64,000 nt of DNA from Folioceros fuciformis (lineage: Eukaryota > Anthocerotophyta > Anthocerotopsida > Anthocerotales), in NCBI GenBank assembly GCA_049999805.1, contig JBNGIO010006382.1:220234-284233 (forward strand), given 5' to 3'. Under the pieces are notes generated by a model that saw only the letters and a list, made by a program, of their open reading frames with translations, was not told where the DNA came from and did not search any database. A program made the position numbers and the translations under genes. Of this stretch, positions 26,669 through 38,033 are shown piece by piece (position 1 is the first letter of the stretch; every line of letters begins with the position of its first letter).

Positions 26669-27724
26669 ATGGATCCTCCTCGAAATACTAATCATACTTT
26701 GATTAATCATTATGGTGACAACTTTAAAGAGAAGGACAGGTTCAATGGAAAGAATTATTATGTTTGGGCTATACGGATAAAAGGAGCTTTACGACAAAGA
26801 GATCTCTGGGAAATAGTTGAAGGAAGACTCCCCAGACCCACTGAAGTTTTTGGAGCACACCTTCGAACTTCCTGGGATGCCAAGGACGAGAAGGCGCAAG
26901 ACCTTATTATCAGTGGACTTTCGGAGCAGATGGTGATACAAGTAGGTCATGCAAAGACCTCCCACGACATGTGGATTCACCTTGCTCAACTCTACTCCTC
27001 AATGGATGTTATGAGTATCATTGCCGCCTCCCGTAATTTCCGCAACCTTCAAATGAAGGAGTCTGATTCCATTGGACACCATATAAGTGCTTTTCGATTG
27101 GCGAGATCTCAACTTGAAGCTGCAAGTGGCATTCTTGTCCATGAGTTGGAAGCGTATGTCATCCTTCTATCTTCTTTGCCGCCGTCATATAGAGCTTTTG
27201 TCACAACTCAAAATGCTGTCTTGCGCAATGCTAGAAGGGAGGCAGACGAGAATCCACAAGCAGACATTAAGCTCAACATCCCCGAACTCATAGGAGCGTT
27301 GATGCAAGAGAAATCAAGTCGGCGACGTTCTAGAACCAATAAGCAATAGGTGATGTTCAATGGAAGGGGCAACGGAAGAGGCCAAGGTTCTACTTCCCAA
27401 CGACTCCAGAGTTCCAATGACAACTCTCGGAGACGAGAGACTTCTCCTTCAACACCTGCAAGAGGTACCAAGAAGAAAGGCATCATTTGTAATTGGTGCA
27501 GGATCCCAAATCACATGGAAAAGAACTGTTATAAGAAAAAGAATGGCAAGCCCAGAAAAGAGGCCACACTTAAGCCATCTTCCACAACACCTTCGGCTCT
27601 TACTGTATGCTTGGCTTCATCAAAGTCAACAAATCCATATTGGTACTTGGATAGTGGAGCCACTTTACACATATGTCATAATAAACAATTATATGAGTCA
27701 TATTCGCCAGCTACAGGACACTAG
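26669..27724 (+). pseudogene. gag: Copia gag and protease start
   Basis: The first 226 codons carry the plant Copia gag core (FNGKNYYVWAIRIKGAL, then the UBN2-type central region DMWIHLAQLY and LLSSLPPSYRAF). A TAG at 27347 stops the frame. Past it, the same frame continues with a CCHC zinc knuckle (CNWCRIPNHMEKNC) and the protease active-site region WYLDSGATLHIC, then another TAG at 27722. The protein would be continuous but for these stops. Confidence 0.85.
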
Positions 27725-27853
27725 GCTGTCTTACTGGGCAATGACCATAACCTCCCCATTTTTAGGTGTAGGTTCAGTTAAACTCAGATGTTCTTCAGGT
27801 CACACTCTCCTTCTTTTAAACGTCCTTCATGTACCATCCATGTGTAAAATTTA

Positions 27854-28806
27854 GTGTCAGCTGCTAGTTTATGTACAGAACATAATATGCAGGTTATTTT
27901 AGATGCAAATAGTTGTATCCTTACTTACTCTGCTAGTGAGTCCCTCAACACCTGCACAGGCACTATAGAGGACGGGTTATATAAACTGTCCGTTCAAGTG
28001 GGACCCTCACATGATAGAATTAATGTAGCTTCCCAAAATTTTGTCATCTCCAATACAACTTTACTTTGGCATTGTAGATTAGGACATCCTAACAGCCAAA
28101 AGCTTATACAAATGTCTAAGGGAAACCTTTATAGAAACCCTTCTCTTACTAAGATAGAACCATTATCATGGTGTGAAGCTTGTGTCCTCACTAAAAGACA
28201 TCAAGCACCTTTCCAAAACAACTCTCCCCAGCGGGCTAAGGCACCCCTAGAGTTAGTTTACATTGACATTTGTGGCCCAATTTCTACACCATCCTTTAGC
28301 GGTTGCAGATACTTCATTACTTTCCTTGACGACTTCTCCCGCTTTCCCACAACATACATCCTCAAGCACAAAAGTGAAGCTTTTAAGTACTTTAAGGATT
28401 ATATGATGTGGGCGGAAAGACTTACATAGAAGAAACTCAAGACCCTCTGTTCCGATAATGGAGGCGAGTTTATATCAAATGCTTCTACTGATTTTTGTCG
28501 AGCTCAAGGTATTGCTCAACAACTTACAGTGGTATATACACCTCAGCAAAATGGCATAGCTGAAAATAAGAACGCCTTCAAGAGATGACAGGTTGCTTGC
28601 TCTCCCAAGCTAGTTTAATTAATCCATATTGGGCAGAAGCAATTATAACAGCAACATATCTCATTAATAGACTACCAACCTCAGCGGTTAAAGGTATGAC
28701 ACCTTATGAGCATTCACTAGAAGAAAGCCTTCCATTGACCACCTTCTGGTTTTTGGTTGTACGGCGTATGTTTATATTCCTAAGTCACAACGCAAGAAGT
28801 TAGATG
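27854..28806 (+). pseudogene. Copia integrase, broken
   Basis: Begins with the GAG-pre-integrase region (LWHCRLGHPNSQKLIQMSKG, with the HHCC-type His and Cys residues) and the integrase core (LVYIDICGPISTP, FLDDFSR). A TAG at 28427 interrupts it, after which the same frame reads CSDNGGEFIS and VYTPQQNGIAEN, the rest of the DDE core. A frameshift near 28570 then leads to the PYWAEAIITATYLINRLP part. Confidence 0.85.
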
Positions 28807-29329
28807 ATAAGGCTGCCAGATATACTTTTATTGGCTATACAGAAGGTATCAAAGGATACAAATTATTTGATCCAGCTACTAAGAGACTCATTTACGCCCG
28901 CAACGTTACTTTTCATGAGTCACCCATATTATCTCCAGTGAATTCAAGATCTCTTGTCTTGTCCCAGACAATCATCTATCCTCATTCTTTGATGATGATG
29001 AATTTATTAGTCTTCATTACTCTCCTTCCTCTCCTTTGGTTGAACCTATATTGCAGGAGGAGGAGGAGCCACCTTCTCCACGACGACCTAAGATTCCAGA
29101 TCCAAACATGGAAATTCCTCAACACCTTGACGATACTTATGATATCCAGGATGATGACTTTTCTGAGCCTGAATATCTGGATGCAGATCAGCCGATTCCC
29201 CCTATAGTTGAACTAGCTCTTGAAGCATCTGAAGAAGAAAACTCTTTAGGACAAGTCGTCAACGAAGATGCACAACCTGCACCAAGGTACAACCTAAGAA
29301 CCAAACCTGCTGTCTCAGGGCCCGCATGA

Positions 29330-31042
29330 TGGAAGGAACCACCATTAGGATACCTTACCACCTTTGATGATCCCTCCTCACCTTTCTCCCGTGTTCATCA
29401 ATCTGTTTATAAAGCTATAGTTGATCCTGAAGAGCCACTAACCATTAAACAAGCTTTTTCCTCTCATGAGAAGGATTTATGGAAAGCTACGGTGGACTCT
29501 GAGTATGGCTCCCTAGTCAAGAACTCTACATGGGAATTAGTCAAACCACCAAAAGGGGGAAAAATAGTTGGGAGCAAATGGGTCTTCAAATCAAATGTAA
29601 GGGAGATGGTTCCATTGAGAGATATCTATAAGGCAAGACTAGTAGCCAGAGGTTTTACCCAGATACCAAGTTTAGATTACATACCCTAGGCTACCTATGC
29701 TCCAGTAGCAAAGTTTGCCTCTCTAAGAATTATAATTGCCTTATCTACTCAACATGATTTACATCTTCATATGATGGATGTCAAAACTGCTTATTTGCAT
29801 GGACGCATTCAAGACAAAATATACATGAAGCAACCTGAGGGATATGAGGTCAAAGGCAAGGAAAGTATGGTATGCAGATTAATAAAAGGTCTATATGGCC
29901 TAAAACAATGTGGAAAGGAATGAAACAAGGATATACATGACAAACTCATCAAGTATGGCTTTATACAAAGCAAAGCTGATGCAAGCTTGTATATATTAAA
30001 GACAAAACAATATACAATTTATCTTTTACTTTATGTGGATGACTTATTTTTAGCATCATCCTCACTCTCCCACGTGGCTGAAATAAAGGCTTAGTTAAGA
30101 AGTCACTATGAAATGACAGACTTGGGAGAACTCAATTATGCTCTTAGCCTGAATATTATAAGGGATAGAGGTAAAAAATCAATTTCCTTACTTCAGACAA
30201 AATATATAAAGAAAAGTTTAGCCAAGTTTGGACTTGAGGACGCTAACCCGGCAGCCACACCATTTCCTAGTGGCACGAGGCTCACTATAGATATGAGCCC
30301 TAAGACTGATGCTAAGAAAGCCGAGATGTCAGCAGTACCATACAGACATGCTGTTGGTACTTTAATATATTGAAGTAACTTCACAAGACCTGATATATCT
30401 TCTGAAGTTAGTGCAGTCTCACAATTTTTGGAGAACCGTGGAAGACAACACTGGCTATGTGTCAAGAGGATTTTCAAGTATCTCAAAGGGACTATGCACA
30501 CAGGACTAATGTATAAGCATACACCTAGCATATTCAAGTTAAATTTAACAGCATATGCTAATGCTGACTATGCTGGAGACCTAAACAGCCGAAAATCTGT
30601 ATTTGGCTACGTTCTACTACTTGGAGGTGCTCCTATCTCATGGTCAAGTAAGCAACAACCAACTATTTCTTTGTCAAGTACTGAGTCAGAGTATAGAGTT
30701 CTAACCTCTGTCTCCAAAGATATAGTCTGGAGTAGGTTAGCATTGAGTGAGTTGTGTTATCTTCAAAATGAGCCTACGCATCTGTTCAGTGATAATAGTC
30801 AGGGAGCAATAGCCTTAGCTAGAAACCCTGTCTTCCACTCTAGGACTAAGCATATAGCTGTTGAATATCATTACATACGTGAGATGTTAGAAAATAAAAC
30901 AATAGATATAAATTATATACAAACCCAGAAAAATCCAGCTGATTTATTAACAAAGTCATTGGGCAAGGATTTACACCTTAAGCATATGAAAAGTTTAGGA
31001 ATATGTGAAGTTACCACTAATCTAGCTGTCAAGTTTATCTAA
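29330..31042 (+). pseudogene. Copia reverse transcriptase and RNase H
   Basis: The RT starts with WELVKPPKGGKIVGSKWVF and continues through YKARLVARGFTQ, DVKTAYLHG, the active-site LLLYVDDLFL and the DLGELNYALSLNI region. RNase H (ANADYAGDLNSRKS, SSTESEYR, HIAVEYHYIRE) is open to 31042. Stops at 29687, 29922, 30092 and 30371 break the RT part. Without those stops the domain would be full length. Confidence 0.88.
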
Positions 31043-31909
31043 TTACAAACCATATAGATCATCTAGCATTTCAAGTTCAGCTTCTAACTCTAAGTAGTCT
31101 TCACTATACTCCTTATCTCTCTCTAATGCCCAAAAAGATCCTACATCAAAGTCCATTGGTTAAGTGACAAAATGATGTGAATAACTTAGTTAAGTGGTTA
31201 GGACACTTACTATATAGGTGTTTAGTATGTCCTCCATATTCTTCACATGGGGATGCACCTAACCACATCATTTTTATTCCTTTCTTGTCACATACATACT
31301 CCATGGGAGCCTCATGGTCATCTGGTTCTTGAAAATATCATGTAAGTAGCCTTAAATAGATTCCCAGTTGGTAAATAGGAAGTTGGTACTTTCCTTTTTG
31401 TACTTGTTTTTCCTTGGGTCACTTGTAGTGGTATGGCAAACCTCACATGGCTTGTACCTACACATTTATCTACTCCTACAATAGAAGTAGATTTTTATTA
31501 GGAAAAATGCTAGCTCTTTAGCTTACATATATATATAGGTACCCCTACCTATTTTCCTACTCACTCTTCTCATTTCCATTGTTTTCTTTTTTTACAAGAG
31601 GCTTCCCTTTGCTAGCCTCCACATCTTTAAGGTGGGGGCTATTTGCACTTGGGTGCGATCTCCAGCTCGAGCTCCCCTCACATACAGCCGGCTGGGAGGT
31701 CACATTATCCTTCATGGTGCCCTAGGACTCCTCCGACATATCTTCTTCTTCAACATCGAAGTTATCATATCCTTGGATATTGTGACACGACTCTTGAGTC
31801 TTCACTTGTTGGGTATCTTCTTTTGGAATGAGTGGGAGATAATTTCTGATAAGGATCATCTACAATAACACCACATATTAGCATTATGCAATAATACTAT
31901 TGGTGCAAT
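31043..31909. other. Copia 3' flank, no LTR recognised
   Basis: Expected site of the polypurine tract and right LTR. A purine-rich aaggtggggg at 31630-31639 could be a polypurine tract, but the sequence after it does not resemble the left LTR and lacks the 16-bp repeat. No gene is seen. Confidence 0.4.
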
Positions 31910-32260
31910 TTATTTTAGGCTTATTCGCTTACCAGCCTGTTCGACCTCCTTCATCACCACTTCGGCGTTCTCTACATGGGCTTGTATGATCAGCAAGTCC
32001 TCCTCTTCATCGACCATATCTTCACCTATGTTAGCGGATTTAGCACATACTTGAAGAAAATCAGCATTAAAATTCGGATCCTCTATCAAATGTCCAGGCC
32101 CATATTTTGAGATATTATCACCTCGCAACAAGGCATCACGGTACCAATACATTCGAGCACGGGCAGCCTCCTTGCTAAGTGCCTCCCTTTCACGCCTTGC
32201 TGCCATTTTTCTTCTTTTGGCCACGCGAAGAGCGCGTGCCGATGTTTTCCTAGTCATATT
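31910..32260 (-). CDS. Small basic hypothetical protein, possibly transposon-derived
   Basis: A 116-codon frame from the ATG at 32260. The N-terminal 35 residues are very basic and Ala-rich (RALRVAKRRKMAARRERE), followed by a mixed region and an acidic stretch (DMVDEEEDLL). I do not recognise the family. It lies in repeat-rich DNA between the Copia element and minisatellites, so it may be the fragment of a mobile element rather than a host gene. Confidence 0.25.
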   Translation of the reverse strand, partial: NMTRKTSARALRVAKRRKMAARREREALSKEAARARMYWYRDALLRGDNISKYGPGHLIEDPNFNADFLQVCAKSANIGEDMVDEEEDLLIIQAHVENAEVVMKEVEQAGKRISLK

Positions 32261-32419
32261 CTTTTCGGTATTTGCCCCGGCACAGAGTGCGGGGGGGGGC
32301 ACACAACAGCACCTGCACCAGAGCGCACCTGTTGTCTACACATAACAACAAACAATAGGTCAACAATCAACACTAGTGGCAAAATCCAACACCAATCAGC
32401 GTGGAGCGCAGTGTGCCTG

Positions 32420-32600
32420 GATTGGAACGCCGAAGGTTGCGCCCGTCTGGATTGGAGCACTAGATTGGACGCCTGCCTGGATTGGAGCGCCGAAGGTTGC
32501 TGGATTGAAGCGCTGAAGGTTGCTGGATTGAAGCGCTGAAGGTTGCTGGATTAGAGCGCCAAAGGTTGCTGGATTGGAGCGCCTCAGCCTGGAGCGCCGT
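32420..32600. repeat. 23-bp minisatellite
   Basis: At least four tandem copies of a 23-bp unit of the form gattgRagcgcYgaaggttgctg begin at 32480, with looser related copies on both sides. Confidence 0.85.
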
Positions 32601-33049
32601 GTGCAGGCGCAGCGAGATCAACGCCGATGAGATCACCTCGGCCTGGAGCGCCGTGCGCAGGCGCAACAGCGGGATCAGCGCCGAGATGTGAAGGAGAGAA
32701 GAGGAATCCGCATTCTCCCCGTGAGCCGTAAAAATCAGGTGGCCAGGTCTGGGCCCCACTGACACTGTTCTTACACGAGTGTGCCTGCAAAGGTTGCAAC
32801 ATAACATGTGACCATCATACACCATATACAAGTATAGGCTTGACCGGCTACCGGTTGTGTCTGCCACCGGGTTGCAAGAACTGCATAGGGTTTAGGTACT
32901 GAAACCCTCATTTCAAATCGTGATTTGCTTACACCGCGGTGCACGAAATTGGCGCCAAATTCGCGTTTCTTAGATGGACAATGGTGATCCTAACTAACCT
33001 CACTTTCCACCAAATGGTGCGCCCTGTACAGATTACTACCAACACAAAC

Positions 33050-33650
33050 AGAATGATGTGTTTTGTGTGCGTTTTAGAGCACATTTGAGTAGGATGTGGC
33101 AAGAAAAGGTTTTCTTCACATCCTGACTTTGGGTGTTCTGTTCTTTCTCCAGTCTTCACTAATTGTTGCATTATGTATACCATTCTGTTTCCCTCAGCAA
33201 TGTAAAGAACATGATGTATTTTTTGTACGTTTTGGAGCACATTTGAGCAGGATGCTACAAGAAAAGATTTTCTTCACATCCTAACTTTGGGTGTTCAGTT
33301 CTTTCTCCAATCCTTGCCAATTGTTGCATGTTGTACACCATTCTGTTTGGCTCAGCAAGGCAAACAGAATGTGATGTGTTATGTGTGCGTTTTCGAGCAC
33401 ATTTAATCAAGATGCTGCAATGGAAGGGTTTTTTCACATCCTGACTTTGGGTGTTCAGTTCTTTCTCTAGTCTTTGATAATTGTTGCATGCTATATACCA
33501 TTCTGTTTGCCTTAGCAAGGCAAACAAAATGATGTGTTTTGTGTGCGTTTTGGAGTACATGTGATCATGAAGTTGCAATGCAAGGTTTTCTTTACATCCT
33601 CACTTTAGGTGTTCAGTTCTTTCTTTAGTCTTCATTAAATATTGCATGTT
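33050..33650. repeat. ~158-bp tandem repeat array, four copies
   Basis: A unit that includes gtgcgttttggagcacattt, cttcacatcctgactttggg and ccattctgtttgcc recurs with starts near 33067, 33225, 33385 and 33543, a period of 158-160 bp. Copies differ at several positions, so the array is not recent. No coding function is visible. Confidence 0.9.
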
Positions 33651-34700
33651 GATGTCCTTGTGCAGAATATTTTGTTGGTTGTGAAGTAGCTCATAGCCCA
33701 AATGCAAGAGATTGGCGGACAGCCAGAATATAGGTCATTACAACCTTTTATACCAATTGAAGGACCAAGCAATGCAGCTAGGTTGAGACCTTTCTTTTCC
33801 CTTCCCAAAGGGAAAAAGAAGAAAATCACTTGGAATGTAGGAGGTGGCAAAGAGAATGTATAGAGGCCAATGGTAGATAATTACATGCATTCTTTTCCAA
33901 GACAATGGCAAGGTTGCACGCCCTGGGTTTTTCTCTTTACAAGAGTACCTTGGCTTCCGTGTATTTGTTGCTTTGTGCATTTAGTTTCCATTCACTATAG
34001 TGCCTTGTTGCCTCCATGACCTTCTTACTTGCAGCCTTTATGTCCATGGAGCTCAAGCTCTTGCAGCCTTCCAATCCATGGAGCTCAGGCTCCTGCAGCC
34101 TTCCAATCNNNNNNNNNNTGCAGCCTTCCAATCCATGGAGCTCAGGCTCCTGCAGCCTTCCAATCCATCCTCCTGTAGCCTATGAATCCATAGGGCTCAG
34201 ACTCCTACAATTTCAAATCCATGGGGCTCTAGAGTGCAATGGCAAATCATGGCAAACCTTCTATGCTCATGAACGCAGACCCACACTTGCCTTGTCTCTA
34301 CCCGTGGAAGACTAGAAGCGAGACTTGGTTTTGCCCGTGGAAGAAGAAGAGGTGGGACTTGGTTTGCTAAGGCTTGGCGGTGCCACTTTATTTCACCGGT
34401 TGTCGGTGCCCTGCAAAACCATACCTAGATAAAGGGGATAAACCCTAAACCCTGCCTACCGTATCCCTATGCACAAGCCATGGGATGTCATACACGAAGC
34501 ATGGCACGGCTGCACGAGTGGATCGGTGGGGCCCAGACCTGGCCACCTGAGTTTTACGGCTAGTCATTCATATTGGTCATGCATACAGTACCTTTGCATC
34601 TATACAGTAACAACGTTGGTTTGAGTACCAAGCAAGTAAGCTCCATGCAAAGGCATGTTTAGCAGAGCAGGTTACTAAGAGAGCATGAGAAGCATGCAGC
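33651..34700. other. Repeat-rich gene-free stretch
   Basis: No gene is supported. It includes a minisatellite and a 10-N gap near 34.1 kb. The segment 34500-34560 resembles, in reverse orientation, sequence near 32700-32760 (the ggccaggtctgggcccc motif), suggesting related repeat copies. Confidence 0.4.
34041..34225. repeat. ~32-bp minisatellite containing a 10-N gap
   Basis: Units of the form tccatggagctcaggctcctgcagccttccaa repeat four to six times with decay to the right. The 10-N gap (34109-34118) is flanked by identical 47-nt copies (34062-34108 and 34119-34165), so the apparent copy number is unreliable. Confidence 0.8.
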
Positions 34701-35260
34701 CCTAGGAAAAAGTGTGTGGTAGTGAATAATAGCTTAAGGCTTAAGTAAGTGCTTAAGTAAGTAGTTGCTAAGTTAGTGACTTGAGCTTGTGTATAAAAGG
34801 GGACCTAGCCAAGGGTTAAGGGAAGTTCAATACAGGGAGTTGAGATGAGTATCTCCTCAAAGCCTTCAGAGCACTGGGTGCTTGGGCTATGCCTTGAGAG
34901 CATGTGTTGCTTAGGCTGTGAGAGCACATGAAAGGTGCTGTGAAGGAGCTGTGGGAGGAGGTCAAGAGAAGGGAGAGCTAAACTCCTAGAGAAGGGAGAG
35001 CTAAACTCCTAGCTTAGGCAAACATGGGGAGTTCTCTCTAGCCCTCCAGCTCTGTATGTTCTTGTTGACTCGTGATTTGAATAAAGAGCAGCAGCAAGGG
35101 TGCTGGTTGCGAGTCCTCCTAGAAGAGGAGGGCGGGCTACTTGGAGGCCTAGTGATGTGTCCGATGTTTAAACCTGACCCCTGCTTTGGCTTCTAACTGC
35201 GTGGTTCTGCCCCACCCCATTGAAGGGGGTGTTACTTATACCACCGTTTTTTTAAACATC
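34700..35260 (+). mobile_element. LTR-like segment (possible solo LTR)
   Basis: The arrangement resembles a plant LTR: a TATA box (gtataaaagggg, 34791-34802), then a putative R region, an AATAAA signal at about 35081, and a short downstream U5-like part ending near gggggtgtta (35226). A 23-bp unit agaagggagagctaaactcc is duplicated at 34973-35020. I cannot fix the ends and see no target-site duplication, so this is tentative. Confidence 0.35.
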
Positions 35261-35758
35261 CTCTTCAGAGATGATTCCTAATTCTTAGGCTAGTTGGTTT
35301 TTTTTTCTCTTTTTTATATGAACCTGGACTTTTTCCCATTCGACCTGAACTAAATTAAGATGCCACCTACGCGTCATCCAGTCAGTAGTTGCCATCTTTT
35401 TGGCACAAAGGGCCAGCCTGGGTCATCCAGATCCCCAATGCCGACACCGACCGTCACACGCACCTGTACAACTCATTGTGGATGCACACTACACTTTGCT
35501 TCAAAGACACTTGCTGTGCAGCACGCGTAGGGAAGCTTCCTGACAATACATCGGGGAGGAAGAAGTCTGGCAGTGCCTACATCCTGAAGCCGCAGCGCTC
35601 GGTGAATGCAGCTGTTTGACGTGGATTCTCTCCATCCTGCATAATCCGATGCAGCGACTACACCTGCGCATTGATCGAATCATCACCTAGCGGCAGCAGC
35701 GGGAGTAGCAACATCGAAGAGAAGGAGGGAGAGGTGAGTCTTGGAAGCTGACAACTGG

Positions 35759-37672
35759 ATGCCAGTCAGGGCGGCAGAAAACATGGAGAAGAAGGCTACG
35801 GCGGCCAAGGGAACCAGCAGCAACATGAACAAGTTCAAGGTGTGCGGCTGCTTCAGCCTGCGGTTCAAGATGGGAGTCCTGGCAGCGCCCGAGAAGGTGC
35901 AGCAGATCTTTGACAAGTACGCGGAGAGGGGGGTGCTTACGCCGGCTGGCCTGCAGCGCTTCCTGGCCGCGGAGCAGCAGGAGGAGGTGACCCTGGAGGA
36001 GGCACAGCGTCGGTTGGATCAGTCCTTCACCTCCCGCGTGGGGATCTTCAACAAGCTGCACGGACACGCGCACGCTCTGAATCTGGACGACTTCCTGCAT
36101 TTTCTGCTCTCCCCGCAGCTCAATGGAGCCTACGGCACGGAGGTGCACCACGACATGACGCTCCCGCTGTCTCATTATTACATCTACACCGGCCATAACA
36201 GCTACCTCACCGGCAACCAGCTCAACAGCGACTGCAGCGAGGTGCCTATCATAAAAGCACTCAAGCGCGGGGTGCGCGTCATCGAGCTAGATCTGTGGCC
36301 AGACGACTCTAACACCAAGATCCAGGTGCTGCATGGCAACACGCTCACCAAGCCCGTGGATTTCGAGCGCTGCATCGTGGCCATTAGGGATAACGCGTTT
36401 GTGGCATCCGATTTCCCAGTCGTCATCACCTTTGAGGATCACCTCACGCCAGAGCTGCAGGAGAAGGCGGCGAAGCAGACCACGGCCATCCTCAAGGACC
36501 TGCTTTACATCCCCCCCGACGAGGAGAGCTTCCAGGAGTTTGGCAGTCCGGTGTCGCTCCGCCGACGCATCCTAATATCCACCAAGCCCCCGAAGGAGTA
36601 CCTTTCTTCGGGCAAGCTGGAGACGAAGTCGTCCGGGCAACAGCAGCAGCAAAAGCCGCAGACCAACGGGCACGCCGGGAAGTGCAAGCAGCAGGAGGAG
36701 GATGAGGAGCCGTGGGGGGAGGAGGTACCGGACTTCGATGGCCAGGTCGGGGAGGTGGGGAATGCCGAGGAGGCCGGGGTGAAGCTCTCTGAATCCGCCA
36801 TTATGTCCAGCTTGGACGAGCAGTCGCAAGTGGATCAGGCGCCGGCGCCGGGTTACAAGCATATCATCGGGATCCGGGCAGGGAAGAAGAAAGGAGGATC
36901 CACGAAGGACGCGCTGGGAGTGGAGGGCGCGGTACGCAGGGTTAGCCTGAGCGAGCCGCAGCTGGAGAAGGCGGTGCAGGACTACGGGCATGTGGTGATC
37001 AGGTTCACGCAGAAGAATTTGCTACGGATCTTCCCCATGGGAATCAGGTTCAACTCCTCCAACTACAACCCGCTCATTGCGTGGACGCACGGCGCGCAGA
37101 TGGTGGCCTTCAACATGCAGGGCTATGGTCGCCCGCTGTGGCTGGTGCATGGCTTCTTCCGCGCCAATGGCGGGTGCGGATATGTGAAGAAGCCCGACCT
37201 CTTGCTGAGCACGAAGGCGGAGGTTTGGAATCCGCGGAAGCCCGGGCCTCCGCGGCTGCTGCTCAAGGTGACGGTGTACTTAGGGTGCGGCTGGTATGAG
37301 AAGTTTGGGCGCACGCATTTCGACTCCTTCTCGCCCCCGGACTTCTATGCGCGAGTGGGGATTGCGGGCGTGCAGGCGGACACCCGCATGCATAAAACGC
37401 GCACAATCGAGGACGACTGGCACCCAAAGTGGGAGGAGGAGTTCGACCTGCCGCTCACCACCCCAGAGTTGGCCTTGCTCCGGGTTGAGGTGCACGAGTA
37501 CGACATGTCTGATAAAGATGATTTTGCAGGACAGACTTGTATTCCTGTGCCCGAGATCAGACCTGGATACCGAGCTGTGCAACTCTACGATAAGAAGGGC
37601 TTCGAGCTCACGGGAGTGAGGCTTCTGATGCACTTTCGACTTGTTGATCTTGGGCTACCCATTCCTGCATAG
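35759..37672 (+). CDS. PLC: Phosphoinositide-specific phospholipase C
   Basis: Hydrolyses phosphoinositides to diacylglycerol and inositol phosphates in a Ca2+-dependent way at the plasma membrane. One uninterrupted frame of 637 aa. Order: partial EF-hand-like N-terminal region (KVQQIFDKYAERGVLTP to LLSPQLNG), X domain with both catalytic histidines (TGHNSYLTG, His146; VLHGNTLT, His192) and ELDLWPD, an acidic X/Y linker, Y domain (FPMGIRFNSSNYNPL, GYGRPLWLVHGFF), and C2 (DDWHPKWEEEFDLPL, YDMSDKDDFAGQT). No PH domain, as normal in plants. Family length is about 560-610; the start may instead be the ATG at 35825 (MNKFKVCGCFSLRF, 615 aa), which aligns with homologues. A gag/gtgagt at 35733 could be a 5'-UTR donor. 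Angiosperm PLC genes have several introns; none is seen here. Convergent with the desaturase. Confidence 0.95.
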   Translation: MPVRAAENMEKKATAAKGTSSNMNKFKVCGCFSLRFKMGVLAAPEKVQQIFDKYAERGVLTPAGLQRFLAAEQQEEVTLEEAQRRLDQSFTSRVGIFNKLHGHAHALNLDDFLHFLLSPQLNGAYGTEVHHDMTLPLSHYYIYTGHNSYLTGNQLNSDCSEVPIIKALKRGVRVIELDLWPDDSNTKIQVLHGNTLTKPVDFERCIVAIRDNAFVASDFPVVITFEDHLTPELQEKAAKQTTAILKDLLYIPPDEESFQEFGSPVSLRRRILISTKPPKEYLSSGKLETKSSGQQQQQKPQTNGHAGKCKQQEEDEEPWGEEVPDFDGQVGEVGNAEEAGVKLSESAIMSSLDEQSQVDQAPAPGYKHIIGIRAGKKKGGSTKDALGVEGAVRRVSLSEPQLEKAVQDYGHVVIRFTQKNLLRIFPMGIRFNSSNYNPLIAWTHGAQMVAFNMQGYGRPLWLVHGFFRANGGCGYVKKPDLLLSTKAEVWNPRKPGPPRLLLKVTVYLGCGWYEKFGRTHFDSFSPPDFYARVGIAGVQADTRMHKTRTIEDDWHPKWEEEFDLPLTTPELALLRVEVHEYDMSDKDDFAGQTCIPVPEIRPGYRAVQLYDKKGFELTGVRLLMHFRLVDLGLPIPA

Positions 37673-38033
37673 GAAGCTTGAGCATCTTCACGAGACTACT
37701 TTAGTTGCGTGAATCCTCTCTCATTCTCGCCTCGCTTGTTTTATTCACCTTTGATGCATGACTGATTTGCGAAAGGAAGTGGCAAGTGGTGCCAAGCTCA
37801 TGAAATGACAGGCTTACCATGTGATGCCACCAATTGTGCCTCCGCTTCCAATTCTTTCCCTTCAAAGGTCACTGAAGTCCAAGAAGTAATCTATCTACAG
37901 TTTTGCAGTTGTGCCCACATCGAGAGACACTCTCGCTCCACAAGAAACTCAGCATCTCAATGCTCTCTTCTGCCTATAGTACATATTGAGCGGGAGCGCG
38001 CCTGCCAATCTCTTCACAGCGCTGCCATTCTCC
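37673..38033. other. Convergent spacer, PLC and desaturase 3' ends
   Basis: About 360 bp between two stop codons; both 3' UTRs should be here. No gene or repeat is evident. Confidence 0.5.

Larger units (their letters stand above)
25415..31042 (+). mobile_element. Ty1/Copia LTR retrotransposon, degenerate
   Basis: Gag, zinc knuckle, protease, integrase, reverse transcriptase and RNase H follow in Copia order on the plus strand. A primer-binding site (tggtataagagc, 25817-25828) differs at one base from the usual complement of initiator tRNA-Met, and the sequence just before it ends in CA as an LTR should. The left LTR start is uncertain (about 25415-25520). I cannot find a matching right LTR after 31042, so the 3' end is truncated or too diverged. 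In-frame stops interrupt the polyprotein at 27347, 27722, 28427, 29327, 29687, 29922, 30092 and 30371, besides frameshifts near 27730-27850, 28570 and 28740. It is not autonomous now. Confidence 0.9.

Noticed and set aside
31626-31870. Right LTR of the Copia element
   Set aside because: A polypurine-like tract is present but the following sequence does not match the left LTR region.
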